Below are positions 6,443 through 15,696 of a stretch of 64,000 bases of DNA, one piece after another. The position numbers were made by a program, and so were the translations under genes. Source of the DNA: Micromonospora cremea (GTDB taxonomy: Bacteria; Actinomycetota; Actinomycetes; Mycobacteriales; Micromonosporaceae); NCBI RefSeq assembly GCF_900143515.1, contig NZ_FSQT01000002.1:2233501-2297500 (forward strand). Direction: 5' to 3'. Within the stretch, counting starts at the first letter, position 1. Each line of letters begins with the position of its first letter. The notes below the pieces were generated by a model, which saw nothing but the letters and a program-made list of their open reading frames with translations, was not told where the DNA came from and ran no database searches.

Positions 6443-9229
6443 CTACTTGGTGGCCGGCTTGAGGCAGAGCACCCGGTTGGTGCCGTCGCCGGGCAGCACC
6501 ACGTGCGGCTGGGCCGGGTCGGCGCACTTGTCCTTCGCATCCACCTTGGAAACGATGGTGAACGCGCCCTCCTCGCCACAGTCCACCGCCGAGGCGCCCT
6601 GGCCGGACTGCTTCACGCAGGTGCCGACCGCCGGGTCGAAGGCCGGCGTGTCGTCCCCGCCGAACTTGCCCAGCAGCATCAGCAGGCCGAGCGGCACCGC
6701 CAGGATCAGCACGGCGGCGATCAGCACCGCCGCCAGCACCCGGCCGTTGCGCACCTTCGGCACCGGTGGCTCCGCCTTCGGCTGGTCGGCGTCCGGCTTG
6801 AACGCGTCGAACCGGCCCTGGTCCGACTCGGTGGCTCCCTGGCCCCACGCCGGCTGCTGGGGCGCCGGCGGGAAGGCCGGCGGGAAGCCGCCGCCCCGTG
6901 CCGGCTCGGTGGCCGGTCCGCCGCCGAAGCCCGGGCCGCCGAAGCCCGGCGTGCCGTTCACTCCGGCGGTGCCGGCGGCCGGGGATCCGGGGGCGCCGAA
7001 CCGGTCGGCCGGGCGCTCGGCGCCGGCCTGCGGCCGGACCCCGTTCACCGGCCGGTTGCTGCCCGGCGTGTCGACGAACGACGGCACACCCGGCGGAAAC
7101 GCCGGCGGCGGGGACGCCGCGTCACCGAACCCGTTCGGCGCCGCCGGCCGGTCCCGGTCGTCGAAGTGCGGCTCGGCCGGGGACTCGCCGCCCCATCCGG
7201 GGGCAGCCTGGCGGTCCGGGCCGTTCGACCAGTCGGGTGCGGCCTGCCGGTCGGGGCCGTTCTGCCAGTCCGGTGCGCTCTGGCGGTCCGGGCCGTTCTG
7301 CCAGTCGGGTGCGGCCTGGCGGTCCGGGCCGTTCTGCCAGTCGGGTGCGGCCTGGCGGTCCGGGCTGTTCGACCAGTCGGGTGCGGCCTGCCGGTCGGGG
7401 CCGTTCTGCCAGTCCGGTGGGCTCTGGCGCTCGGGACCCGGGTCAGCCTGGAACGCCTCCGGCGCCGCCTGCTCCGGCTCGTTCTCCGGCTCGGGGCGGG
7501 ACGGACGGCCGTACACCCGGGGCTGCGGCGCGGGTGCGCCGGCCGGTCGTACGGCCTGGTCGGTTGGAGGCATCACCCGGCTGGCCAACGGCACCGAGGC
7601 GCTCGCCGACGCCCGGCCTGCCGCGCCGGCCGCCGACTCGGCCTCCGGCGACGGTACGACCGCGCGGCCCGCTCCGGCCTCCGGAGAGGTACGCGGGGAG
7701 GGCACCGCCGCGCCGGCCGCCGGAGCCTCCTCGGCCCGGCCCCAACCGGCCGGCTCCGCCTCGTACTGCGCGGCGGCGTCCGGGGTCTCCCGCTCGGCGT
7801 ACGCCGGCTGCTCAGGGGCGTACTGGGCCGGCGGCACGTAGTTGGCCGGCGGGGCGGCAGCCAGGCTGGCGCCCGGCACGCGCTGCTCCTGCGGAGGCAG
7901 TGGCACCGCGTTGGCGGGCGAGATGCCCGGCGCGGGAGCGGGCTGGTAGACCGGAGACTCGTCGCCCCGGCCCGCCTCCCAGTCACCGCGGGACTGGGCG
8001 GCTTCCGCCTCGGCGCGGCCCCACACCTCGCCGGGCGCCCACGGCTGGGCTTCCGGCACGCCGGCGCTGCCCTGGGCGGCGTTGTCGGGGGCGGCGGCCC
8101 AGGCGGGCGTCCCGTCGTTGCTCGGCACGCTGGCGCTGGCGCGGGCCGGGGTGCTGGTCGCCTCCGGGGTCCATTCCGCCGGTTCCGGGCGCTCGGCCGG
8201 CTGGTCCTGCGGAGAGAGCACCCAGTCCGGCTGCTGCGGGCGGCCCTCTGCGCTACCCCAGGCGGCGGGTTGAGCGGCCTCGTCCTGCTGCACGTCGGTG
8301 CCGTCGGCCCACCCGCCGGGCTGTGCCTGCTGCTGCTGTGCGGCCCAGCCGCCGGAGCGGGCCGGGTCGTCCTGGCCGGGCCAGTTCGGCGCCTGCGCCT
8401 GCGCTGGCACCTGCGCCGCGCCGCGGACCGCGGCCGGCTCGGCCTGGCCCCAACCGGGTGCCGGCTGCTCGGTCGGCTCGGCGGCCTGACCCCAGGTCTG
8501 GGGGGACTGCTCGGCCGGCGTCCACACCGGCTGGTCGTCCTGCTGACCGGAACCGCTGCCGGGCCAGCTGGCGGCCTGCGCCGACTCGGACTGCTGCGAC
8601 TCGGCGCCGCGCCAGTCGCCGGCGGGCGGGTTGGCCTGCGCTGCCGCGCCCCAACCGCCGGAGCGGGCGGGGTCGTCCTGCTGGGCGTCCGCGTTCCAGC
8701 CGCCGGAGCGGGCCGGGTCGTCCTGGGCTGGCCAGGCGGCGGTGGCGGGCGGCACCTGCGCGGCACCCCGCGCAGCCGGCTGGGCCTGCACCCAGTCGGG
8801 CTGCTCGGCGGCTGCGGGGGCCCACCCGGGTGCGCCCTGCTCGGCTGGCGTCCAGCTCTGCTGCTGGGCGGGCCACGGGGCGGGTTGCGTGTGGTCGGGT
8901 GCGCCACCGCCACCAGCGCCGGCCCAGGTGCCGGGCTGCTGCGGCGGCTCGTTCGCGCCACCGCCGGTGGCCCAGGCGGGCTGTGCCGGCTCAGTGGGCT
9001 GCGGCACGGCGGCGGCACCCCAGGCGGGGTTCGGCTGCTGCTCGGACTGGGCGGCCCAGGCCGGGGCCGCCGGGTTCGGCGGCGGGGGTGCCCAGCCCAG
9101 GTCGGGGCCGGGGGCGTTGTAGCCGTTGTCCGGCTGCGCCGGGCGGTCGCCGTACGGCGCCGGTCCGCCGGCGCCCGGTGACACCTCGTCCGGCTCCTGG
9201 CCGGGGCGGTGCGGGCCCTCGGACGTCAT
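6443..9229 (-). CDS. Large Pro/Gln/Ala-rich single-span membrane protein
   Basis: A 928-residue protein. Most of it (about residues 1-800) is low-complexity sequence rich in Ala, Pro, Gln, Trp and Gly, with repeats such as QDDPARSGGW and a block of seven 12-residue units (PDWQNGPDRQAA). A single membrane helix (GRVLAAVLIAAVLILAVPLGLLMLLG) follows near residue 830. After it comes a small outer domain, VGTCVKQ...AVDCGEEGAF...KCADP...VLCLKP, with four or more cysteines, resembling the LppU/SCO3897-type C-terminal domain of actinobacterial proteins. So the tail is probably cytoplasmic and disordered, and the cysteine domain extracytoplasmic. The start at 9229 follows GGAGGAG; 103 upstream codons in frame are rejected as they have no ribosome site. 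Function unknown. Confidence 0.8.
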   Translation of the reverse strand: MTSEGPHRPGQEPDEVSPGAGGPAPYGDRPAQPDNGYNAPGPDLGWAPPPPNPAAPAWAAQSEQQPNPAWGAAAVPQPTEPAQPAWATGGGANEPPQQPGTWAGAGGGGAPDHTQPAPWPAQQQSWTPAEQGAPGWAPAAAEQPDWVQAQPAARGAAQVPPATAAWPAQDDPARSGGWNADAQQDDPARSGGWGAAAQANPPAGDWRGAESQQSESAQAASWPGSGSGQQDDQPVWTPAEQSPQTWGQAAEPTEQPAPGWGQAEPAAVRGAAQVPAQAQAPNWPGQDDPARSGGWAAQQQQAQPGGWADGTDVQQDEAAQPAAWGSAEGRPQQPDWVLSPQDQPAERPEPAEWTPEATSTPARASASVPSNDGTPAWAAAPDNAAQGSAGVPEAQPWAPGEVWGRAEAEAAQSRGDWEAGRGDESPVYQPAPAPGISPANAVPLPPQEQRVPGASLAAAPPANYVPPAQYAPEQPAYAERETPDAAAQYEAEPAGWGRAEEAPAAGAAVPSPRTSPEAGAGRAVVPSPEAESAAGAAGRASASASVPLASRVMPPTDQAVRPAGAPAPQPRVYGRPSRPEPENEPEQAAPEAFQADPGPERQSPPDWQNGPDRQAAPDWSNSPDRQAAPDWQNGPDRQAAPDWQNGPDRQSAPDWQNGPDRQAAPDWSNGPDRQAAPGWGGESPAEPHFDDRDRPAAPNGFGDAASPPPAFPPGVPSFVDTPGSNRPVNGVRPQAGAERPADRFGAPGSPAAGTAGVNGTPGFGGPGFGGGPATEPARGGGFPPAFPPAPQQPAWGQGATESDQGRFDAFKPDADQPKAEPPVPKVRNGRVLAAVLIAAVLILAVPLGLLMLLGKFGGDDTPAFDPAVGTCVKQSGQGASAVDCGEEGAFTIVSKVDAKDKCADPAQPHVVLPGDGTNRVLCLKPATK
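7195..7440 (-). repeat. 36-base tandem repeat encoding PDWQNGPDRQAA units
   Basis: About seven direct copies of a 36-base unit inside the Pro/Gln-rich gene. They encode 12-residue units of the form PDWxNxPDRQxA; differences between copies are mainly Q/S and G/S at the variable positions. The near-identity of the copies suggests recent expansion by slippage or unequal recombination. Not a CRISPR: there are no spacers and the frame is kept. Confidence 0.85.
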
Positions 9230-9508
9230 CGGTGCGCCTCCTCCATCACATGTCGGCCGCCGGTGCCGATCGGTCTCCTCGGCATGGCTGCCGGCGTCAC
9301 CGGCGTACGGCCGTGCCGGCTCCCCGCACCGTATCCGGTGGCCACACGGGGCGTCCAAGGAGCACCGGCCGTCACTCCGCGTTGCCGGTCGGTGTCGAGC
9401 AGCTTCTATCGGCTCGGCCGGTGCCGGGCCGGCGGGCGGCGACCGAAGCCCACCGTACCGGGCGCTGCGGCACGGCGGAATCCCGGTGCCGCGAGGTGGG
9501 GAAACGCC
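9230..9508. other. Intergenic leader region of the Pro/Gln-rich gene
   Basis: This 279-base stretch upstream of the Pro/Gln-rich gene holds its GGAGGAG ribosome site (about 9237-9244) and presumably its promoter. I see no convincing gene or RNA in it. Confidence 0.4.
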
Positions 9509-9539
9509 GATGGCCCGCCCGTGGGCCGGGCGGGCCATC
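9509..9539 (-). terminator. Terminator of the 45-residue gene
   Basis: A perfect 12-base stem, GATGGCCCGCCC (9509-9520) and GGGCGGGCCATC (9528-9539), with loop GTGGGCC. It lies 33 bases after the stop of the small minus-strand gene at 9572-9709, supporting that gene as an independent transcript. Confidence 0.75.
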
Positions 9540-9571
9540 GATCTGGAGGAGGTGAGGAATGTCGTGGAGCG

Positions 9572-9709
9572 TCAGCCCATGTGACGCTGGGCGATGATGA
9601 GGAGTTCCTCGCGGACGGCCGGCGAGTTCGCCGAGCGCAGCGCGTGCTCGATGGCACGGGCGCGGCGGGTGGCGTCGCGGTGGTTGCGGATTCGCTCGAT
9701 CATGCTCAT
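9572..9709 (-). CDS. Small 45-residue basic helical protein
   Basis: A short gene read from the minus strand. It encodes a 45-residue, Arg-rich protein starting MSMIERIRNHRDATRRARAI and ending EELLIIAQRHMG. It has its own GGGGGA ribosome site seven bases before the ATG and a strong terminator 33 bases after the stop. The regular spacing of Arg and hydrophobic residues (IERIRNH, ARAIEHALRSA, VREELLIIAQ) predicts two amphipathic helices. I believe similar short proteins are widespread in actinobacteria, but I cannot check here. Function unknown; a small regulatory or nucleic-acid/ribosome-binding protein is possible. Confidence 0.7.
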   Translation of the reverse strand: MSMIERIRNHRDATRRARAIEHALRSANSPAVREELLIIAQRHMG

Positions 9710-9868
9710 TTGGTGGGTCCCCCTGGCTATTCGGTTGTTGGCCCCTGATGCATCTATTCAACCGCAGAACCCGGTCAACTTCCATCGATTATTAGGTGAG
9801 CTGAGACACCTGCCTAACAATCGAAGGTCAGAGGGCCTACGCGCCGACGGTTTCGTCGCCCAACAGAC

Positions 9869-9910
9869 ACGGCCGGTGTGCCGGGCGTTAACCCGTGGCA
9901 CACCGGCCGT
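9869..9910 (-). terminator. Terminator of the bkd operon
   Basis: A perfect 14-base stem, ACGGCCGGTGTGCC (9869-9882) and GGCACACCGGCCGT (9897-9910), with a 14-base loop. It follows the end of bkdC (9928) on the minus strand by 17 bases. Confidence 0.8.
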
Positions 9911-9927
9911 GGCTGGCGTTCGGACGG

Positions 9928-11400
9928 TCAGGTCCAGGCGAGCAGCGCCGCCTCCGGATCGGCGAGGAAGTCGCCGATGTCGCGCAGGAACTTCGAGCCC
10001 AGCTCACCGTCGATGATCCGGTGGTCGAAGCTCAACCCCAGCGTGGTGACCTGACGAGCCTTGACCTTGCCCTTGTGCACCCAGGGCATCTCCCGCACCG
10101 CGCCGAAGGCCAGGATCGCCGACTCACCCGGCGGCAGGATCGGCGTCCCGGTGTCCACCCCGAACACCCCCACGTTGGTGATGGTCAGGGTGCCGCCGGA
10201 CATGTCCGCCGGCGAGGTCCGGCCGGACTTCGCCGTCTGCACCAGGTCGTTCAGCGCGTCCGCCAGCTCGCGTAGCGAGAGCCGGCCGGCGTCCTTGACG
10301 TTCGGCACGATGAGGCCGCGCTCGGTGGCCGCCGCGATGCCGAGGTTGACGTACTCCTTGACCACGATCTCGTCGCCGGCCCAGGTCGAGTTGACCATCG
10401 GGTGCCGCTTGACCGCCAGGAGCACGGCCTTCGCCACCAGCAGCAGCGGTGAGACGCGGACGTCGCGCCACTCCCGCCGGCCGCGCAGCCGGTCCAGCGC
10501 CTTCATCGCCCGGGTCACGTCGACGGTCAGGAACTCCGTCACGTGCGGGGCGGTGAACGCCGAGCGGGACATGTTCTCGGCGGTGAGCTTGCGGACCCCC
10601 TTGACCGGGATGCGCTGCTCGCGGTCCGCGCCGAAGCTGGCGGCGCTCGTCGCCGTCGACGTCGCCGCGATCGGCTCGGCGGCCGTCACGGCCCCGTTCG
10701 CCGCCTGCTGCACGTCCTCCCGGGTGATCGAGCCCAGCGGACCCGAACCGGTCAGCGCGCTCAGGTCGACCCCGAGGTCCTTGGCGAGCTTGCGTACCGG
10801 CGGCTTGGCCAGCACCAGCCGGCCGGTCGCCGCAGCGACCGGCGTCGACACGGCCACCGGCTGCGGCGCCGGCGCGACCGGCGCCGGAGCTGGCGTCGGC
10901 GCGGCCGTGGGCGTCGCTGCGGCCTGCGCCGGGACGGCACCCTTGCGCGGCCGGCGCTTCGCGGCGGTGGTACGCGGGCCGTAGCCGACCAGCACCGCGG
11001 TCCGCCCACCCGGGGCGGGGCCGCCGATCAGACCGGGCTCGACCATGCCCTCGGCCGGTGCCACCTCGACGGCGGCCAACGAGGCCGCCGAGGGGGTGGG
11101 CAGGTCACCGCCGGGCGTGGCCGTGGTCGACGGCGTGTCCAGCGGGCCGGCGCCCGGGTCGGTGTCGATCGCGATGATCGGCGTACCGACCTCGACCGTG
11201 GTGCCCTCCGGGTGGAAGATCGCCTGGACCTGGCCGGCCCACTTCGCCGGGATCTCGACGGCCGCCTTCGCCGTCTCCACCTCGACGATCGGCTGGTTCA
11301 GCTCGATGGTGTCGCCGACCTTGACCAGCCAGGACAGGATCTCGCCCTCGGTCAACCCCTCGCCCAGGTCGGGCAGGTTGAACTCCTTGATCCGGGACAT
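9928..11400 (-). CDS. bkdC: Branched-chain 2-oxoacid dehydrogenase E2
   Basis: A 490-residue dihydrolipoyl acyltransferase, the core of the branched-chain 2-oxoacid dehydrogenase complex that makes acyl-CoA from Val, Leu and Ile keto acids. An N-terminal lipoyl domain (residues 1-77) carries the lipoyl lysine in VETAKAAVE. An Ala/Pro-rich linker follows, then an E1/E3-binding domain (PPVRKLAKDLGVDLSALTG) and a catalytic domain ending with the active-site motif DHRIIDG near residue 457. Only one lipoyl domain is present. The ATG at 11400 starts MSRIKEFNLPDLGEGL. It lies five bases after the E1-beta stop. No E3 gene is in the window. Confidence 0.93.
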   Translation of the reverse strand: MSRIKEFNLPDLGEGLTEGEILSWLVKVGDTIELNQPIVEVETAKAAVEIPAKWAGQVQAIFHPEGTTVEVGTPIIAIDTDPGAGPLDTPSTTATPGGDLPTPSAASLAAVEVAPAEGMVEPGLIGGPAPGGRTAVLVGYGPRTTAAKRRPRKGAVPAQAAATPTAAPTPAPAPVAPAPQPVAVSTPVAAATGRLVLAKPPVRKLAKDLGVDLSALTGSGPLGSITREDVQQAANGAVTAAEPIAATSTATSAASFGADREQRIPVKGVRKLTAENMSRSAFTAPHVTEFLTVDVTRAMKALDRLRGRREWRDVRVSPLLLVAKAVLLAVKRHPMVNSTWAGDEIVVKEYVNLGIAAATERGLIVPNVKDAGRLSLRELADALNDLVQTAKSGRTSPADMSGGTLTITNVGVFGVDTGTPILPPGESAILAFGAVREMPWVHKGKVKARQVTTLGLSFDHRIIDGELGSKFLRDIGDFLADPEAALLAWT

Positions 11401-11405
11401 GCCGC

Positions 11406-12395
11406 TCACCAGCCGAAGGTGCGGTCGACGGCGTCGAGCACCCGGTCGAGGTCGGGCAGGTACTCCTCCTCCACCCGGGCGGCCGGGTAGGGGGTGTCGA
11501 AGCCGGTCACGCGCAGCACCGGCGACTCCAGGGAGTAGAAGCACTCCTCGGTGATCCGCGCGGCGAGCTCGGCGCCGAGGCCGATGTTGGACGGCGCCTC
11601 GTGCACCACCACCGCGCGGCCGGTGCGCTTCACCGACTCGTAGGCCGCGGCCATGTCCAGCGGGGAGAGCGAGCGCAGGTCGATGACCTCCAGCTCCCGG
11701 CCGTCCTCGGCGGCGGCGGTCGCCGCCTCCAGGCACGTCCGGACCATCGGCCCGTACGCCAGCACGGTCACGTCGGTGCCGGGCCGGACCACTCGGGCCG
11801 AGTGCAGCGGGTACGCGTCGGACAGCGGCGCGTCCAGGTCGACCTGCCCCTTCTCCCAGTAGCGCCGCTTGGGCTCCAGGAAGACGATCGGGTCGTCCGA
11901 GGCGATGGCCTGCTGAATCATCACGTACGCGTCCTGCGGGTTGGCGCAGGACACCACCTTCAGGCCGGCGGTGTGCGCGAAGTACGCCTCCGGCGACTCC
12001 GAGTGGTGCTCGACAGCGCCGATGCCGCCACCGAACGGGATCCGGATCACCATCGGGATGCTGAGCTTGCCGCGTGAGCGGTAGTGCATCTTCGCCACCT
12101 GCGACACGATCTGGTCGTACGCGGGGTAGACGAAGCCGTCGAACTGGATCTCGCAGACCGGCCGGAAGCCGCGGATGGCCAGGCCGACCGCGGTGCCGAT
12201 GATGCCGGACTCGGCCAGCGGGGTGTCGATCACCCGCTGGTCGCCGAAGTCCTTCTGGAGCCCGTCGGTGATCCGGAACACGCCGCCGAGCTTGCCGACG
12301 TCCTCGCCCATGATGATGACCTTGGGGTCGTTCTCGAGGGCGCGGCGCAGACCGGTGTTGAGGGCCTTGCCGAGGGTGAGCGTCTCCGTGGCCAT
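11406..12395 (-). CDS. bkdB: Branched-chain 2-oxoacid dehydrogenase E1 beta
   Basis: A 329-residue E1 beta subunit of a 2-oxoacid dehydrogenase. It opens ATETLTLGKALNTGLRRALENDPKVIIMGEDVGKLGGVFRIT... in typical fashion. It contains the TPP-domain block DTPLAESGIIGTAVGLAIRGFRPVCEIQF and PFGGGIGAVEHHSESPEAYF. Together with E1 alpha it decarboxylates the keto acid using thiamine diphosphate. Its start codon overlaps the E1 alpha stop by one base (TGATG), so translation is coupled. The branched-chain rather than pyruvate assignment rests on sequence feel and operon order alpha-beta-E2. Confidence 0.92.
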   Translation of the reverse strand: MATETLTLGKALNTGLRRALENDPKVIIMGEDVGKLGGVFRITDGLQKDFGDQRVIDTPLAESGIIGTAVGLAIRGFRPVCEIQFDGFVYPAYDQIVSQVAKMHYRSRGKLSIPMVIRIPFGGGIGAVEHHSESPEAYFAHTAGLKVVSCANPQDAYVMIQQAIASDDPIVFLEPKRRYWEKGQVDLDAPLSDAYPLHSARVVRPGTDVTVLAYGPMVRTCLEAATAAAEDGRELEVIDLRSLSPLDMAAAYESVKRTGRAVVVHEAPSNIGLGAELAARITEECFYSLESPVLRVTGFDTPYPAARVEEEYLPDLDRVLDAVDRTFGW

Positions 12396-13570
12396 CAGTG
12401 GGCGCTCCCCTCGAACGACTCCATGTAGCGGCTGAACTGCGCGCGCTGCTCGTCGAGCAGCGGAGACCCGTTCGGGTAGACGTGGTCGAACATCGTCACC
12501 GGCTCGGGGTTGGGCATGGCGAGCACCCGCTCGCGCAGGTGCACCGACTCACGGCGGGCCTGCTCGTCGACCTCGGCGAAGAAGTCCGCGTCGGCGATCT
12601 GCTGCTTCTCCAGGAAGGCCTTGACCCGGGCGATCGGGTCCTTGGCCTGCCACGCCTCGACCTCGCTGGCGATCCGGTAGCGGGTCGGGTCGTCGGAGGT
12701 GGTGTGCGCGCCCATCCGGTAGGTGTACGCCTCGATCAGGCTCGGGCCCTGCCCGTGCCGCGCGTTGTCCAGCGCGGTGCGGGTGACCGCGTACGTGGCC
12801 AGCACGTCGTTGCCGTCCACCCGGATACCGGGGAAGCCGAAGCCGGCGGCCCGCTGGTAGAGCGGGATCCGGGTCTGCCGCTCCAGCGGCTCGGAGATCG
12901 CGTACTGGTTGTTCTGGCAGAAGAAGACCATCGGCGCGTTGAACACGCCGGCCCAGACGAACGCCTCGTTGACATCGCCCTGGCTGGTGGCACCGTCGCC
13001 GAAGTAGGCGATCACCGCTTCGCCGTCGTCGGTGCCGGTCTTGCCGTCCATGGTGATGCCCATGGCGTAGCCGGTCGCGTGCAGGGTCTGCGCCCCGATC
13101 ACGATCGTGTACATGTTGAACTTGAACTCGTTCGGGTCCCAGCCGCCCTGGTCGACGCCACGGAACAGGCCGAGCGGCATGATCGGGTCGATGCCGCGGC
13201 AGTAGAGGACGCCGTGCTCCCGGTAGGTCGGGAAGGCCATGTCCTGGGTGCGCAGCGCCCGCCCGGAGCCGACCTGCGCCGCCTCCTGGCCGAGCAGGCT
13301 GGCCCAGATGCCCAGCTCGCCCTGACGCTGGAGCGCGGTCGCCTCGGCGTCCAGCTTGCGGACCAGCACGAGGTCGCGGTAGAGCCCGCGGTACTCCTCG
13401 TCGGTGAAGTCGACGCGATACTCGGTGCCGTCCGGCCCGGTGGCGCTCTCGATCCGCTCGCCTTCGGGGGTGAGCAGCTGCACCAGCTCGGGGTCGCCGG
13501 CTGCGCTCTTCCTGGAGCGGGGTGCCGCCCGCCTGCCGCGGGTGGTGCCCCCGGGGTCGCCCTTTGCCAT
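12395..13570 (-). CDS. bkdA: Branched-chain 2-oxoacid dehydrogenase E1 alpha
   Basis: A 391-residue E1 alpha subunit, first gene of the operon. The thiamine-diphosphate motif is GDGATSQGDVNEAF...NAPMVFFCQNNQYAIS (about residues 190-225). YRMGAHTTSDDPTRYR is the phosphorylation-loop equivalent seen in this family. A basic N-terminal 30 residues (MAKGDPGGTTRGRRAAPRSRK) precedes the fold. The ATG at 13570 has GGGAGAG upstream and is preferred over a start 18 codons earlier. The promoter must lie in the 524-base gap to the divergent gene at 14095. Confidence 0.92.
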   Translation of the reverse strand: MAKGDPGGTTRGRRAAPRSRKSAAGDPELVQLLTPEGERIESATGPDGTEYRVDFTDEEYRGLYRDLVLVRKLDAEATALQRQGELGIWASLLGQEAAQVGSGRALRTQDMAFPTYREHGVLYCRGIDPIMPLGLFRGVDQGGWDPNEFKFNMYTIVIGAQTLHATGYAMGITMDGKTGTDDGEAVIAYFGDGATSQGDVNEAFVWAGVFNAPMVFFCQNNQYAISEPLERQTRIPLYQRAAGFGFPGIRVDGNDVLATYAVTRTALDNARHGQGPSLIEAYTYRMGAHTTSDDPTRYRIASEVEAWQAKDPIARVKAFLEKQQIADADFFAEVDEQARRESVHLRERVLAMPNPEPVTMFDHVYPNGSPLLDEQRAQFSRYMESFEGSAH

Positions 13571-14094
13571 CCGTCTCTCCCTGTCGTGTCTGCGTCGGCA
13601 CCGGGGGGTCACCCGGCCGCGCAACTCGTGCGCCTGTCCGGCTGCTGCCGGACCGGTTCCTGGCGGCCGCGCCTAGCCCCGGTGGGGGTTGCCGCGCGGC
13701 GTGAGCCGGATTCTGGCCGAACCCGGTTCGGGAGCGCCGGCGCTCAGCCGCGCCTGCCGCCAGGGTGCGCGGAGGTCACGGCTGCGTTGCCGTCGTGCTC
13801 CATATTCGCAGAGCAGGTGAGCGCGCCCACAGTACGCCCGCCCCGCATTCCGACCGCCCCCTGTTTGAGGGCCTTTGTCGTCATCGTGCCTCACCACGCC
13901 CACCGGGCCTACCGGCGATGGTTCGTCACCGTTCGGGCCATCTCCGCGTGTCGACACGCAGTGGAGGTTGGCTGACGGACGGTGACTGGGCGAGGCTGTT
14001 TACCGCAGGATCGCGTCGATCGGGTGATTTGCCGGTGTTTCCAGCCGGTGACGTCCATCCGCGTCCTCCGACGGCTGACGACAAGGGGTGTGCG
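13571..14094. other. 524-base divergent intergenic region
   Basis: This gap separates bkdA (minus) from the exported Pro/Ser/Thr-rich protein (plus). It should hold both promoters and the bkdA ribosome site (GGGAGAG at about 13575-13581). I looked for riboswitch-like conserved blocks and for a short gene and saw nothing I can support. A near-repeat, GCCGGTG, occurs at about 14031 and 14044. Confidence 0.4.
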
Positions 14095-14928
<834 letters not shown>

Positions 14929-14993
14929 CGATCAGGCGCGACTGACCCGGTGCCGGCGGCGGTCGGCGCTAGGGGCGTACCGGAGGGGGTGGC

Positions 14994-15617
14994 GTGGGCG
15001 GCGGTGCGCAACTCCGCCCGGTCACCGCCCGACCGGGCCCGGGGTTGCGGGTCGCCCGGCTGGTCACCGAGCTGACCGCGCCCGCCGTGCTGGTGTCGCT
15101 GCTGATGGTCGCCGTGAGCTGGCACAGCTCCCGCAGTGCCGGGCACGGCCTGGTGTGGGGCCTGCTCGCCACGCTCTTCGTCACCGGCATCCCGTTCGCC
15201 TACATCGTCGGCGGAGTACGCCGTGGTCGGCTCACGGACCACCACATCGGCCGTCGGGAGCAGCGCCGGGTGCCGTTGCTGGTCGGCCTCGGCTCGGTCG
15301 CCGCCGGGCTGGCCCTGCTCGCCGTGCTCGGCGCACCCCGTCCGTTGCTGGCACTGGCGGTGGCCGGGCTGGTCGGGCTGGTGGTCGCCGTGTCGGTGAG
15401 CCACTGGTGGAAGATGTCGATCCACTCGGCGGTGGCTGCCGGCACGCTGATCATTCTGGTGCTGACCTTCGGGACCCACCTGCTCGTCGCCGCGCCCCTG
15501 CTGGGCGTGGTCGGCTGGTCCCGGGTGCGGCTACGGGACCACACCGTTCCGCAGGTGCTGGCCGGGGGCGTGCTCGGCGCGCTGATCGCCGGCGTGGTCT
15601 TCGGTCTGCTGCGCTGA
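14994..15617 (+). CDS. PAP2-like membrane protein with altered active site
   Basis: A 207-residue membrane protein with about five or six helices, resembling PAP2-superfamily phosphatases. The C-terminal SRVRLRDHTVPQVLAG matches the third PAP2 motif SRxxxxxHxxxD, with the catalytic His but Gln where the Asp relay is expected. The second motif, normally PSGH, appears as MSIHSAVAAG. It may therefore be a weak or inactive lipid phosphatase, or bind a lipid pyrophosphate. It starts with GTG at 14994 after a strong GGAGGGGG site. Confidence 0.7.
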   Translation: MGGGAQLRPVTARPGPGLRVARLVTELTAPAVLVSLLMVAVSWHSSRSAGHGLVWGLLATLFVTGIPFAYIVGGVRRGRLTDHHIGRREQRRVPLLVGLGSVAAGLALLAVLGAPRPLLALAVAGLVGLVVAVSVSHWWKMSIHSAVAAGTLIILVLTFGTHLLVAAPLLGVVGWSRVRLRDHTVPQVLAGGVLGALIAGVVFGLLR

Positions 15618-15657
15618 CCGGGCCGCTGTGCCGGCCGGGCCCGCTGCGCTGACCGGG

Positions 15658-15690
15658 CCCGGGCGGGCGGCGAGGTGCCGCCCGCCCGGG
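15658..15690. terminator. Bidirectional terminator
   Basis: A perfect 14-base stem, CCCGGGCGGGCGGC (15658-15671) and GCCGCCCGCCCGGG (15677-15690), with loop GAGGT. It is placed between the convergent PAP2-like gene (ends 15617) and the gene ending at 15697. Confidence 0.8.
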
Positions 15691-15696
15691 ATGCCG

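Noticed and set aside
7195..7440. Regular repeats resembling a CRISPR array
   Set aside because: The 36-base units are directly adjacent with no spacers and keep the reading frame of a large gene; they are protein repeats.
5441..9181. A long plus-strand open frame over the thioredoxin-NHL and Pro/Gln-rich genes
   Set aside because: It is antisense to two genes with clear domains; its Arg/Gly-rich composition is the usual shadow of GC-rich coding sequence.
13571..14094. Possible riboswitch (for example c-di-AMP, ydaO type) upstream of the exported Pro/Ser/Thr-rich protein
   Set aside because: I could not find the conserved blocks or a matching set of stems; kept as plain intergenic region.
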